Counted from the first letter of the stretch, positions 52,129 to 60,563 are shown. The stretch: DNA of 64,000 nucleotides from BQJU01 sp965229635 (GCA_965229635.1 OZ245894.1:4526001-4590000); one strand, 5' to 3'. Made by a program: numbers and translations. Notes: a model not told the origin generated them from the sequence alone.

Positions 52129-52296
52129 TTACCGATTAATAACGATGTTTGTGAGGGTCTTAACAACGTCAACGGTAGTTTGGTTCACGGAAAAGTTATT
52201 GGGACAGCCATAGCCGCGGTTGCAGGAAGTGAAGGTAGCTACTGCTGCTAAAAATGCCATTGCTGTGATTACTTGCTTGAAATGCTTCTTTGTCAT
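52129..52296 (-). CDS. small Cys-containing lipoprotein
   Basis: 55 residues, easily missed by length cut-offs. The ATG at 52296 begins MTKKHFKQVITAMAFLAAV, followed by ATFTSC: a complete lipoprotein signal with Cys25 as lipidation site. The mature 31 residues start CNRGYGCPNNFSVNQTT, with a second Cys at 31. The stop is 3 nt before the ytxJ start, so the gene is the first of the operon with ytxJ and mnmD. A -7 promoter box is at 52391-52398. The lipoprotein signal, the operon position and the promoter together make it real; the function is unknown, perhaps thiol-related through its neighbour. Confidence 0.75.
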   Translation of the reverse strand: MTKKHFKQVITAMAFLAAVATFTSCNRGYGCPNNFSVNQTTVDVVKTLTNIVINR

Positions 52297-52313
52297 CGGA
52301 GCTTAATTTTAGA

Positions 52314-52398
52314 TACGTAATTTACGTAGGATTAAATTTGTTTGCTTAGCTAACGAACCTAAGATTCGTCTTATTATATAAACGTTGCCGCAAAATTA
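52314..52398 (-). promoter_or_regulatory. upstream region of the small lipoprotein operon; 52297-52615 gap
   Basis: CAAAATTA at 52391-52398 reads TAATTTTG on the minus strand (exact TAnnTTTG). Between it and the gene lies the palindrome TACGTAA-T-TTACGTA (52314-52328), 18 nt before the ATG, inside the leader. The 319-bp gap 52297-52615 otherwise holds only the pdhB promoter; no other gene is seen. Confidence 0.38.
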
Positions 52399-52568
52399 AG
52401 GATTATTCCCAAAAAAAGCGAATTAGGCCACCTAACGCGCTGATTTCAACACAAATATGACAACAAGTGGAGTAGGGGAGTTGTTAAGAGAAAAGAATAA
52501 AAGTGGTGGATGGGTGTCAAAAAAAGAAAGTTTTCAGGATTTACACCGAATTTTAAGCTTCCACTTAG

Positions 52569-52576
52569 TATTTTTG
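52569..52576 (+). promoter_or_regulatory. putative -7 promoter box of pdhB
   Basis: TATTTTTG, an exact TAnnTTTG, 39 nt before the ATG at 52616. The -33 element is not clear. Confidence 0.42.
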
Positions 52577-52615
52577 CCTACCATTTTTAATGACTGCAAA
52601 ACCAGCAAATAAGAT

Positions 52616-53602
52616 ATGGCTAGAGAATTAGCACTTAGAGACGCTTTAAACGAAGCGATGTCAGAGGAAATGCGGAGAGACAAAACCGTATTTTTGATGG
52701 GTGAAGAAGTGGCCGAATACAACGGTGCCTACAAAGTAAGTAAAGGCATGTTGGACGAGTTTGGTCCCAAAAGAGTGATCGATACTCCCATCGCAGAATT
52801 GGGCTTTGCCGGTATCGGTGTAGGCGCCGCCATGAACGGACTGCGTCCCATCGTGGAATTTATGACCTGGAACTTTGCCATTCTGGCCTTTGACCAGATC
52901 GTGAATAATGCCGCGAAAACCCTTTCCCAATCCGCTGGTCAGTATAAATGTCCCATCGTATTTCGTGGCCCTTCCGGTGCCGCCGGACAGTTGGCGCAGC
53001 AGCACTCCCAAACTTTCGAAAGCTGGATGGGTAACGTACCCGGGCTGAAGGTGATTTCCTGTATTGATCCGGCTGATGCCAAAGGCCTGCTCAAATCCGC
53101 CATCCGCGATGATGATCCGATCTGTATGATGGAGTCAGAGATCCTGTATGGCTTCAAAGGCGAAGTTCCGGAAGGAGAGTACCTCGTACCCATCGGCGTA
53201 GCCAAAGTACGCAGAGAAGGGACGGACGTGACGCTGGTTTCCTACAACAAACAGGTACTGACTGCTCTGGAAGCCGCCGAAGAACTCGAAAAAGAAGGCA
53301 TCTCTGCTGAGGTCATCGACCTGAGAACCATCCGTCCGTTGGACCATGGTACCATCGTACAATCCGTCAAGAAAACCAACCGTCTGGTTGTCGTGGACGA
53401 AGCCTGGCCCTTCGCCGGTGTCTCCGCCGAAGTCGCCTACGAAATCCAGAAATACGCATTTGATTACCTCGACGCCCCCGTCACCCGCGTCAATTCCGCA
53501 GATACTTCACTGGGCTACGCGCCAACTTTTGTAGAGGAGTATTTGCCAAATGCCACCAAGGTGATTAAAGCAGTGAAGGAAGTGATGTATATTAAGGGGT
53601 AG
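52616..53602 (+). CDS. pdhB: pyruvate dehydrogenase E1 component, beta subunit
   Basis: 328 residues. It is the beta half of the thiamine-diphosphate E1 enzyme that decarboxylates pyruvate. Family marks: ALRDALNEAMSEEM, FLMGEEVAEYNGAYKVSKG, VIDTPIAELGFAGIGVGAAMNGLRP-type segment, SQTFESWMGNVPGLKV and the C-terminal VDLRTIRPLD and VNSADTSLGYAPT. The alpha subunit, E2 and E3 are not in the adjacent DNA, so the complex genes are dispersed. Own promoter and terminator. Confidence 0.95.
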   Translation: MARELALRDALNEAMSEEMRRDKTVFLMGEEVAEYNGAYKVSKGMLDEFGPKRVIDTPIAELGFAGIGVGAAMNGLRPIVEFMTWNFAILAFDQIVNNAAKTLSQSAGQYKCPIVFRGPSGAAGQLAQQHSQTFESWMGNVPGLKVISCIDPADAKGLLKSAIRDDDPICMMESEILYGFKGEVPEGEYLVPIGVAKVRREGTDVTLVSYNKQVLTALEAAEELEKEGISAEVIDLRTIRPLDHGTIVQSVKKTNRLVVVDEAWPFAGVSAEVAYEIQKYAFDYLDAPVTRVNSADTSLGYAPTFVEEYLPNATKVIKAVKEVMYIKG

Positions 53603-53634
53603 GGTTTATTTATCCTTAGGCATAATATAATAGG

Positions 53635-53672
53635 AAAAGCCAGTTCGAGAGGGATTTCGGGCTGGCTTTTTT
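53635..53672 (+). terminator. pdhB terminator
   Basis: AAAAGCCAG...CTGGCTTTTTT hairpin with a T run, 32 nt after the stop codon. Confidence 0.85.
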
Positions 53673-53710
53673 GGTGGTTTTTGAGAGACAATTTGAGGGA
53701 TTGGGCACAG

Positions 53711-53895
53711 TCAGGATTTTTTCAAGTCGTAAATGGTTCTCTTATCAAGATTTTTTGACCATATAAACAATTTATCATGATGGAAATAATTATCAATACT
53801 TCGAATCACTCTTCTTGCTTGATAATTAATCTTGAGGTAGCTAGGGATTTTCTCAAATCCATAATTATCAACTAACCGAATCAGTCTTTCATTAT
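53711..53895 (-). pseudogene. 3' fragment of an unrecognised gene
   Basis: A minus-strand frame ending with TGA at 53713-53711 encodes a protein-like stretch: NNERLIRLVDNYGFEKIPSY, then YQARRVIRSIDNYFHHDKLF and WSKNLDKRTIYDLKKS. Composition is normal for a soluble protein, but there is no acceptable start codon, and the frame runs upstream into the antisense of the pentapeptide remnant. It is best read as the tail of a lost gene. Family not recognised. Confidence 0.35.
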
Positions 53896-54264
53896 TTGAG
53901 ACTAACGAAGAGTCTAAAAAGGGGGGTGGAGGAATGGAACTTATGGAGAATATTAAATTTAGGTATTAGTGCTGACCTTTCCAGAGTTGACCTATCTGGA
54001 GTTGATTTGTCAGGTGCCTTCCTTTCTGGAGTCAATTTGACTAGAGCTAATCTATCAGGGGCCAATCTCATTGAAACTGACCTCACGGGAAGCAATCTCA
54101 CTGGGGCTAGTTTTGCCGAGGCAAACCTTACGAGAGCATACCGAAGTACGGACGGCGAGCAAGGCAAGACCTATCGGACTTTGCAGGAGGCTACCGCTGT
54201 TTATCCGAAGCAGCGCCCCGGCGGTTTTTCAAAGTCATTGACTTGGAAAATCAGGCGGGCATGA
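53896..54264 (+). pseudogene. pentapeptide-repeat protein remnant
   Basis: Residues ~25-80 carry about ten A(D/N)LxX pentapeptides (SADLSRVDLSGVDLSGAFLS, LTRANLSGANLIETDLTGSN), a right-handed beta-helix. After LTRA the frame enters the 54139 repeat and the rest (RSTDGEQGKTYRTL and on) is repeat sequence, not pentapeptide. The only upstream start is a TTG or GTG. The gene therefore looks cut at its 3' end by the repeat and possibly at its 5' end. Confidence 0.6.
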
Positions 54265-54513
54265 GCGGAGAACAGCAAGTTGAGGAGAGATGTGCCGCTC
54301 CCACGGAGCTTAATTTATTGTTTGCACCTTAGCCGATGGCCTGGCGACCATCGGCTAAGGTGTGTCGCTGCGCTGCAGCTAATTGGGTTTGATTGGTTGG
54401 GTGAAATTTATTTCATCCAGTAGCGTAACGACCGAATTTATTCGGTTCATCCCAAGCCGTCAAATCTAGGCGAAAAAAGGATAGGGGCGTAAAAAATTCC
54501 CTATTGTATAAGC
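54139..54513. repeat. long direct repeat, copy A
   Basis: About 375 bp, matching copy B at 55109-55475. The segment 54352-54457 (106 bp) is identical to 55316-55421 except for one base (A in copy A, C in copy B, inside the TGAAATTTATTTCA palindrome). It contains several hairpins: GCTCC-N3-GGAGC; CACCTTAGCCGATGG with CCATCGGCTAAGGTG (54325-54362); GCTGC-gct-GCAGC; the palindrome TGAAATTTATTTCATC (54402-54417); and ACCGAAT-TT-ATTCGGT (from 54430). A further inverted repeat, ATAAGCCCAT with ATGGGCTTAT (54508-54554), lies at its right edge. No intact coding frame. Confidence 0.85.
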
Positions 54514-54630
54514 CCATATTGCCACTTAAAGTCAGAATCCCAAGATGGGCTTATTTACAAAATACAACTGCTTTAGTTAAAAAACCAGATTAGTTTTCCT
54601 AAATTGTTGAATTGATCAAAACCATTGTTC

Positions 54631-54915
54631 ATGAATCTTTCCAAAGTTTTATTTTGGGATACCAACTATGACCATATCCATTGGGAGGAAAAAGCACACT
54701 ACGTTATTCATCGGGTCGTCACGATGGGTTCTATGGATGATTGGAATCAAATCAAGGAATTTTACGGACTGGAGCGGATAAAGAATGAAATGCTGCAAGC
54801 TAGAAACCTCGATCCAAAGACCCTTAATTTTTTGAGCTTTTACTTTGACATTCCAAAAGAGCAATTTAGATGCTTCATCTTACAACAGTCCATCCCGCAA
54901 CATTTTCCCTCTTAG
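54631..54915 (+). CDS. DUF6922-like protein (toxin-system partner)
   Basis: 94 residues from the ATG at 54631 (a TTG at 54625 is also in frame). LSKVLFWDTNYDHIHWEEKA, VIHRVVTMGSMDDWNQIKEF, ERIKNEMLQARNLDPKTLNF and SFYFDIPKEQFRCF fit DUF6922, a small protein commonly found right before an AbiEii/AbiGii nucleotidyltransferase toxin gene. Here the frame reads on past RCF into ILQQSIPQHFPS, which overlaps the start of the AbiEii remnant. The DUF6922 gene looks intact, but its partner is not. Confidence 0.75.
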   Translation: MNLSKVLFWDTNYDHIHWEEKAHYVIHRVVTMGSMDDWNQIKEFYGLERIKNEMLQARNLDPKTLNFLSFYFDIPKEQFRCFILQQSIPQHFPS

Positions 54916-55047
54916 AAAAGATTATTGAAGAGTTTACTCTATTTTATAGATGCTAATCAGGACGAGCAGCCGCAGCTGCTCCAAGCTGTCGAGTGGGATG
55001 TGGTTAAGAATTATATTTCGAAAGAGGTTGACAATTTTTACAAGTAA
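54870..55047 (+). pseudogene. internally deleted AbiEii-type toxin gene
   Basis: The ATG at 54870 lies inside the end of the DUF6922 gene and opens with MLHLTTVHPATFSLLEKII, the normal start of an AbiEii-family nucleotidyltransferase, but the frame stops at 54956 after 28 codons. Overlapping in another frame, 54916-55047 encodes LYFIDANQDEQPQLLQAVEW then DVVKNYISKEVDNFYK and a stop, the typical end of the same family. So the start and the end remain, while about three quarters of the gene, including the catalytic GS/DxD part, is gone. Not expected to make toxin. Confidence 0.6.
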
Positions 55048-55108
55048 AAAAGGTATCTTTTAGCACTCTCCACCACTCCCCAGGCTCACCTTCCATCGCC
55101 TGCTTTAG

Positions 55109-55475
55109 TACCTAAGTACGGCGAGCAAGACAAGACCTACGGAGACCTACGGACTTTTCAGGAGGCTCACCGCTAGTTTTTCGAAACAGCGCCTCGGCAG
55201 TTTTTCAAAGTCCTTGACTTGGAAAATCAGACGAGGCATAGGCGGAGAAAGAGATGTGTCGCTCCTATGGAGCTTACTCTATTATTTGCATCTTAGCCGA
55301 TGGCCTAATGACCACCGGCTAAGGTGTGTCGCTGCGCTGCAGCTAATTGGGTTTGATTGGTTGGGTGAACTTTATTTCATCCAGTAGCGTAACGACCGAA
55401 TTTATTCGGTTCATCCCAAGCTGTCAGACCTCACCGAAAAAGGGTAGGGGGTGCTAAATCTCCCATTGCCTAAGC
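55109..55475. repeat. long direct repeat, copy B
   Basis: Direct-orientation partner of copy A (54139-54513), on the other side of the DUF6922/AbiEii remnant. The hairpin stem at 55289-55326 (CATCTTAGCCGATGG with CCACCGGCTAAGGTG) has one pair changed to a G-U-type pair and one mismatch compared with copy A; the 106-bp core differs at one base. The palindrome (55366-55381) is broken by that change (TGAACTTTATTTCATC). Confidence 0.85.
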
Positions 55476-55806
55476 ATCAAAAAGCAATTCAAATCAGTCA
55501 TCTATACTGAGAATGGGGATACCCTGACACTTGTTGATACCAATGAAAATTACATTTATGAATTGAAGTAGTCCACGGTTTATGTTAAAAATCAAATGGG
55601 GCAGAAGTAGGGGAGTGGGCCACAAGTTTTCGAATCAACCAAAATATTGCATACCTTACCACACTCTACATCCCACAGCTCCACAAAACAATTTTCATCA
55701 ACAAAAAATTACGCGCTCATCAAGAAAAGGGGCACGTCTAGCTGTTGAAATTATCTACTTAACATAATATATATTATGGGAATAAAAATAGTAAAAAATT
55801 CAGGGT

Positions 55807-56055
55807 TTACAGGGGCTTTGCAAAATTGTTGTAGTAATAGTGCCAGGAGAAATCACACCTCCAAGTACACAGTTCTCTAATAAGATTATTCTTGATCAGG
55901 TGACGAGCAGTAGCACTGATAGCATTTACAGATGCCTCTGAGCACAATCTATAAGATGCACCCATAAACCAGAAAATCCATAAGCCCTGAGAATCGCGCA
56001 GAATATTTTTTCCGACCCACTGTGCAGGCCACTTAATTCTCAGCAGGTAGCCAAA
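55807..56055 (-). pseudogene. fragment of an unrecognised Trp/Cys-rich protein
   Basis: An open minus-strand frame of 82 codons ending at the stop at 55807-55809 encodes GYLLRIKWPAQWVGKNILRD, then GLWIFWFMGASYRLCSEASV and CTWRCDFSWHYYYNNFAKPL. No start is near its upstream end, where a TGA closes the frame; a 52-residue version could begin at the ATG at 55965. Composition looks coding. Family not recognised. Confidence 0.3.
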
Positions 56056-56078
56056 TCAGCAAATTGTCCCCCATTTAA

Positions 56079-56146
56079 GCCTGTTTCCCAAAAAGCAACT
56101 CTATTTAACATAATTATGAGAGAATCGGCTTTTTTAGGAAACAGGC
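56079..56146. repeat. inverted repeat after the rhamnosidase gene
   Basis: GCCTGTTTCCCAAAAAGC (56079-56096) and GCTTTTTTAGGAAACAGGC (56128-56146) are inverted repeats differing by one substitution and one extra base, with a 31-nt A/T-rich loop. It begins 20 nt after the rhamnosidase stop on that gene's strand. It may end transcription, or mark the edge of the island. Confidence 0.5.
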
Positions 56147-56165
56147 CGCTGAGCTGAAATTTTTT

Positions 56166-59100
56166 CTATTCTTTTACAAAGAACTCATACCGTCCTGAGA
56201 CCAGTTCGAAAACTACCCTGCCCTCTTCCTTGCCAACGTATTTGATGCCTTTGCCTTTTTTAGCGGCTTTATCTCCTTCACGGACCTTTTTTACTGAATC
56301 TGCTATCAGGTACAGCGCTGCCGTTGTATTTGCAGGCACGGTGATGACGTAGCGCGTTCCTTCATCTTCCTGATGCCACTCACTTACAATGCGGCCGTAC
56401 ATGGAGTCGTAATAGCCTTTGGCATAAGCCATTTTCCCCGTGGGATCTGGCGTTGGTTTCAATTCAAAATGCTTGAAGCCCGGATGCTCCGGACTGCGCT
56501 GGATTCCCAGGGAAAAATTGTACATCCAGGAGGCAATGGCTCCGAAGGCATAATGATTGAAAGAATTCATGCTATTGTTGCCACCAAAGCCATCTTCAAT
56601 GGTATAGGAATTCAGACGCTCCCAGATGGTGGTTGCGCCATTTTTAACCGGATATAGCCATGAAGGATAAGTTTCGCTTTGCAGCAATCCGTAAGCCAGA
56701 TCACTGTAACCATTTTTCGACAAAGCATCACCAATGGCGGCGGTACCGATAAAGCCGGTCATCAGAGAGAACTCTGGCCGTTCGGCACCGGTATCGTCGG
56801 TATTTTTACGGGTTACAGTCTTGGCCAATTGTTCAGCCATGGCGGCCTTGTATTTTTCGTCAAAGACGCCAAACGCTAAAGGAATCGCATAGGATGCTTG
56901 TGTGTCGACTACGTCGCCTTTCTTGGGTGGTGTTGATGGGGGTGCGCCGAAAGTGGGCACATTTGCACCAGACTTGACGGTTTTCATCGTTTCCGGATTG
57001 ACGTAAGTCTTATTGAAAAAGGCTTTACGCTGTTCGTAGCGTTTTTGAAAATCCTGAGCGTCTTCTGTTTTACCTAAAATTGTCGCCACCTTTTGCATGA
57101 TTTCCAAATTATAAACCTGATAGGCAGTCCACAGCAGCGTATTGTCGTTTTTGTTGTTTTCCGGGCTAAGCCAGTCGCCTAGCGGGCCTTCATTCAACAC
57201 CCCATCTTCATTTTGTTTGCTACGTAGAAAATCGACGTAGGCTTTCATGGCACCGTAGTGCTCGGCCAGCAAGCTCACATCTCCGTATTGCTGATACGCT
57301 TCCCAAGGCACCACAATGCCGGCGCTGCCCCATAAGGTGCCACCAAATCCATTACCCACCGGCGCTACATCCGAAAAGCGGCCGTTTTCTGTCTGCATAT
57401 CGCGCATGGCGCGCAAATGTCGTTTGAGAAATTGATTGGCATCGGTGAGCCAGGTAGATGCTCTGGAAAAGACATTCAAATCTCCATTCCAGCCCATCCG
57501 CTCGTTTCTGGCCGGTGTATCGGTTGGAATGGAAAGGAAATTTCCACGTAGCGACCAGGTGATGTTTTGCCACAGTTGATTGACCAATTCATTGGAAGTC
57601 TCGTACTGAGAACTCAGCCCGGAAACAGAGCTCAAAACCTGCCCTTGAACAGCCTCCAATGGCAATGCTTCTTCGACGCCGGTGACTTCAATAAAGCGGT
57701 ATCCGTGAAAGGTAAAGCGCGGCTGAATAACCTCATCGCCGCCTTTTAAAATGTAAAGATCCTGCGTGAGTGCCGCACGGATATTTTCCAGCATGATCAT
57801 GCCAGAATTGCCAGCATATTGATCCAGGTCAGGATAACGGACCTCGGCAAAGCGCATCCGAATCGTCTGGCCTTTTTCTCCATTTTTGATGGAAATTTTG
57901 GGTACCCCCACCATGTTTTGTCCCATATCATAAACAAAGACTCCAGGACGGACTTCCTCAACACTTTTTGCCGTCATTGTCTTCACAATCGATACGTTCT
58001 CCCCAATCTGTCCAACGATTTGCTGGTCGTCATAATTCAGGGTGACCAGAGTGCCAAAAAAGTTGATAAAGGTGCCTACGAGGCTGTTGTCTTTTAGCGA
58101 TACCTCAGTAGCAGGTTTCCAATCTTCGGGATCGTATTGGGCGGTTGACCAACCGGCTATAGCAGCTTCTTTATTGGCATCATAAACTTCTCCCTGAAAG
58201 AAACTTCCGTAACGAATTGGTCCATCGGTATACAATTGCCAATCGTTTGGATTTGAGGTAATCACGGTTTCGGTTCCGTCCGTATAGGTAATTACCAGCT
58301 TGGCTAAAAGAGACTGCCGATCCCCAAAGAAATTCCAGTTTTCACCACGGAAGGTGATATTGCCGCTCCACCAGCCTTCACTTAGCCAGGCACCCAACGC
58401 ATTGGCTTCTCCGGCATTGATGAGATTGGTAACGTCATACGTTTGGTACAGGTGGGTTTTATTGTATTGGGTCAGGCCGGGATTGAAGTAGTCGTCCCCT
58501 ACCCTTTTCCCGTTGAGGTGCAACTCGTATATGCCTCTGGCGGTGGCGTAAATCCTGGCTTTTTTGACCTTTTTACTATCTACTGAAAATGCTGTTCGCA
58601 GCATAGGTGCCGCATTTTTACTAGGATTGGCCAATAGCATAAAACCTGCCTTGCCACCGGTGAGCTGATACGACTGATTATTTACCGAAAGGTGGTCTTC
58701 AGTACCGGAATATTTGGCGTCAAGCTCCTCCGAAAAGATCAGATTCGAAGGCTTGCGGTAATGCCGAATTTCCAGGTTTGAAAAGCTGGCTTTTTGTCCT
58801 GCGGGGAGCCTAAAACCAATATCTCCGAGCACGGGATAACAAATGAAGTCACCGCCCGCACCGTATGGATTCAGGTTGAGGCCTTGTTCGGTAAATGCCC
58901 ACCCCTGAATTTGCGGAACCTCCATCTTGTGCTCTTCCATTTGTCCATCGACAAAAAGATTGATGATGCCAAAAACGTTCTCCATATAGATATGGTGTGG
59001 CTCGTACTTATTGGTTTTATTGATTAAGCTTTGTGGAATGTTGAGTGACACCAGAGCTTGATCAGGGGAATCTTTTTGGTCGTAGCCAACGCGATAGATA

Positions 59101-59780
59101 TTGATTTTGGCATTGCCTCCCTGATCTACTTCAGAAATGTCCAGTTCCAGGGCAATGTAACTCTCATCTTTGCCCACTTCGGTGCCATTTAGGTTGAGGT
59201 TTTTATTCATCAACCGGTCGTCATTCCCGCCAAATAAAAAGGCGGCTTTAGTGCTTTTCGTCGCCTTATCGAGTTGTAGCTGGTAGTGAAGATTAAATAC
59301 CGTTAGATAATGAGCGTGCAGCACCACATCTTCGTCACTACCACCGATCCAGGTAGCGCCGTCCCAGGCTGAAAGATTTGGATCGGGATTCATCAGACCT
59401 GTTTCGAACCAGGAGGTTTGTTGGCTAGATTGGCCATCCTGATCCCAGACTGTGGCAGTCCAGTTGTAACGCGTGGTAGCGGCCAGTTTTTTGCCTTCAT
59501 AGGTGATGCCCAATGAAGTATCCGAATTCACCTTACCTGTATTCCATAATTCCCGATTATTTTCATCGACCACCACAATTTGGTAGGCCGTTTGCTTCAA
59601 TCCTCTCTTGGCCTCAACAGCAGTCATTTTCCAGCTAAAACGAGGTTTGACAAGATCAATACCCAGTGGTGTGGTTTGGTAATTGACCTGTAAATTTTCC
59701 AGTTTAATCTCAGCGTAGATGTTGGTGCTCAGCAAAAGGCTGACCAGCAACAAGAACGTAATGAAGTTTTGTTTCGACAT
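56166..59780 (-). CDS. alpha-L-rhamnosidase, GH78
   Basis: 1204 residues from the ATG at 59780, which starts a signal peptide (MSKQNFITFLLLVSLLLSTN). The open frame continues upstream to 59870 without signal features. N-terminal Fn3-like domain: YQTTPLGIDLVKPRFSWK; then a carbohydrate-binding-like insert; the rhamnosidase N domain (LHLNGKRVGDDYFNPGLTQY); and the (alpha/alpha)6 catalytic domain with DTPARNERMGWNGDLNVFSR (conserved Asp/Glu/Asp) and GATTIWERLNS (general-base Glu). It cleaves terminal alpha-L-rhamnose from plant or algal glycans or glycosides, outside the cytoplasm. No SusCD or other CAZyme is adjacent, so it is not part of a visible polysaccharide utilization locus. Confidence 0.92.
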   Translation of the reverse strand: MSKQNFITFLLLVSLLLSTNIYAEIKLENLQVNYQTTPLGIDLVKPRFSWKMTAVEAKRGLKQTAYQIVVVDENNRELWNTGKVNSDTSLGITYEGKKLAATTRYNWTATVWDQDGQSSQQTSWFETGLMNPDPNLSAWDGATWIGGSDEDVVLHAHYLTVFNLHYQLQLDKATKSTKAAFLFGGNDDRLMNKNLNLNGTEVGKDESYIALELDISEVDQGGNAKINIYRVGYDQKDSPDQALVSLNIPQSLINKTNKYEPHHIYMENVFGIINLFVDGQMEEHKMEVPQIQGWAFTEQGLNLNPYGAGGDFICYPVLGDIGFRLPAGQKASFSNLEIRHYRKPSNLIFSEELDAKYSGTEDHLSVNNQSYQLTGGKAGFMLLANPSKNAAPMLRTAFSVDSKKVKKARIYATARGIYELHLNGKRVGDDYFNPGLTQYNKTHLYQTYDVTNLINAGEANALGAWLSEGWWSGNITFRGENWNFFGDRQSLLAKLVITYTDGTETVITSNPNDWQLYTDGPIRYGSFFQGEVYDANKEAAIAGWSTAQYDPEDWKPATEVSLKDNSLVGTFINFFGTLVTLNYDDQQIVGQIGENVSIVKTMTAKSVEEVRPGVFVYDMGQNMVGVPKISIKNGEKGQTIRMRFAEVRYPDLDQYAGNSGMIMLENIRAALTQDLYILKGGDEVIQPRFTFHGYRFIEVTGVEEALPLEAVQGQVLSSVSGLSSQYETSNELVNQLWQNITWSLRGNFLSIPTDTPARNERMGWNGDLNVFSRASTWLTDANQFLKRHLRAMRDMQTENGRFSDVAPVGNGFGGTLWGSAGIVVPWEAYQQYGDVSLLAEHYGAMKAYVDFLRSKQNEDGVLNEGPLGDWLSPENNKNDNTLLWTAYQVYNLEIMQKVATILGKTEDAQDFQKRYEQRKAFFNKTYVNPETMKTVKSGANVPTFGAPPSTPPKKGDVVDTQASYAIPLAFGVFDEKYKAAMAEQLAKTVTRKNTDDTGAERPEFSLMTGFIGTAAIGDALSKNGYSDLAYGLLQSETYPSWLYPVKNGATTIWERLNSYTIEDGFGGNNSMNSFNHYAFGAIASWMYNFSLGIQRSPEHPGFKHFELKPTPDPTGKMAYAKGYYDSMYGRIVSEWHQEDEGTRYVITVPANTTAALYLIADSVKKVREGDKAAKKGKGIKYVGKEEGRVVFELVSGRYEFFVKE

Positions 59781-59965
59781 GTTTTTTTGTTTGTTTTTAT
59801 AGTGTGGGAATCTGAGTTTCCCAAAGCATTTTGATGGGTATAAATGTAAAAAAAAGAACCCGGAAAGCAAGCGGCTCCGGCGGCAATCGATCTGTGGAGT
59901 GCATTGAGATCAGATCTACAGGGCGATAAGTCATCGGGATTGTATTGGCTTTCCTGAAAAATAAT

Positions 59966-60493
59966 CTAACGAAAAGCCTCCAACTCCCCCAACTGCTGAT
60001 CAATTCGTTCATTCCAATCCTGTTGTTGTTCTTTATCCAATCCATGAACGGTGAGTTGATCATACCATTCGTCATATTCGAGATATTCATCAAAAATTGG
60101 TAGAATGACCTTCTCCTTAATTTTGTGGTAGTTGCTTGTAGTGATGCGGTAACCATCAAGCGCTTGTCTCACCTTCCTCGCATAGAGTTCCGCGATATCA
60201 AAGTGCCGCTGCTCGTGATTTAGCAGATAGTCGTTCCCCACCGCCTTTTTTCTGGCCCAGGATTGATCACAGGAGAAAACCGCTTTCACCCTCACCCCTA
60301 CTCTACCGCCTCTGATTACCTTCGGCGTGACACGGATATTGACGTGGGTAGCGGCGCCAATCTCGGAACTGGAGGTAGGAACGCCTCGGAAGTTTTCCCA
60401 GGTTAAGGGTTGGGTATCCTTCCACGTAATTTCATCAGTATTTCTAAAAGAAGAGCTTAGTAACAATAATAAAACAAAAGTCAACACCCTCAT
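59966..60493 (-). CDS. DUF922 secreted protein, putative metallopeptidase
   Basis: 175 residues from the ATG at 60493 (MRVLTFVLLLLLSSSF, signal peptide). An upstream ATG at 60580 in the same frame would overlap cydB. DUF922 marks: PLTWENFRGVPTSSSEIGA, FSCDQSWARKKA and the zinc-type motif NHEQRHFDIAELYARKVR (HExxH). The family is predicted to be a zinc protease. It lies 70 nt downstream of cydB on the same strand and may be transcribed with it. Confidence 0.82.
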   Translation of the reverse strand: MRVLTFVLLLLLSSSFRNTDEITWKDTQPLTWENFRGVPTSSSEIGAATHVNIRVTPKVIRGGRVGVRVKAVFSCDQSWARKKAVGNDYLLNHEQRHFDIAELYARKVRQALDGYRITTSNYHKIKEKVILPIFDEYLEYDEWYDQLTVHGLDKEQQQDWNERIDQQLGELEAFR

Positions 60494-60563
60494 TTTTGCT
60501 CGCTTTTCTAAAAACGATGCAAGGAATGAGAAAACTATCTTGGAGGTTGTGCTTAACGAATTT

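Larger units (their letters stand above)
55476..56165. other. gene-poor tail of the island
   Basis: 690 bp without a gene I can support. The plus-strand frame at 55500-55571 ends a protein-like stretch (IYTENGDTLTLVDTNENYIY) and may be a fragment. A 61-codon plus-strand frame at 55582-55767 has an unnatural composition and is not called. The rest is A/T-rich apart from the fragment at 55807-56055 and the inverted repeat at 56079-56146, listed separately. Confidence 0.5.

Noticed and set aside
55582..55767. 61-codon plus-strand frame in the island
   Set aside because: Composition (His-, Pro- and Gln-rich, no domain) does not look coding and the gene has no clear promoter.
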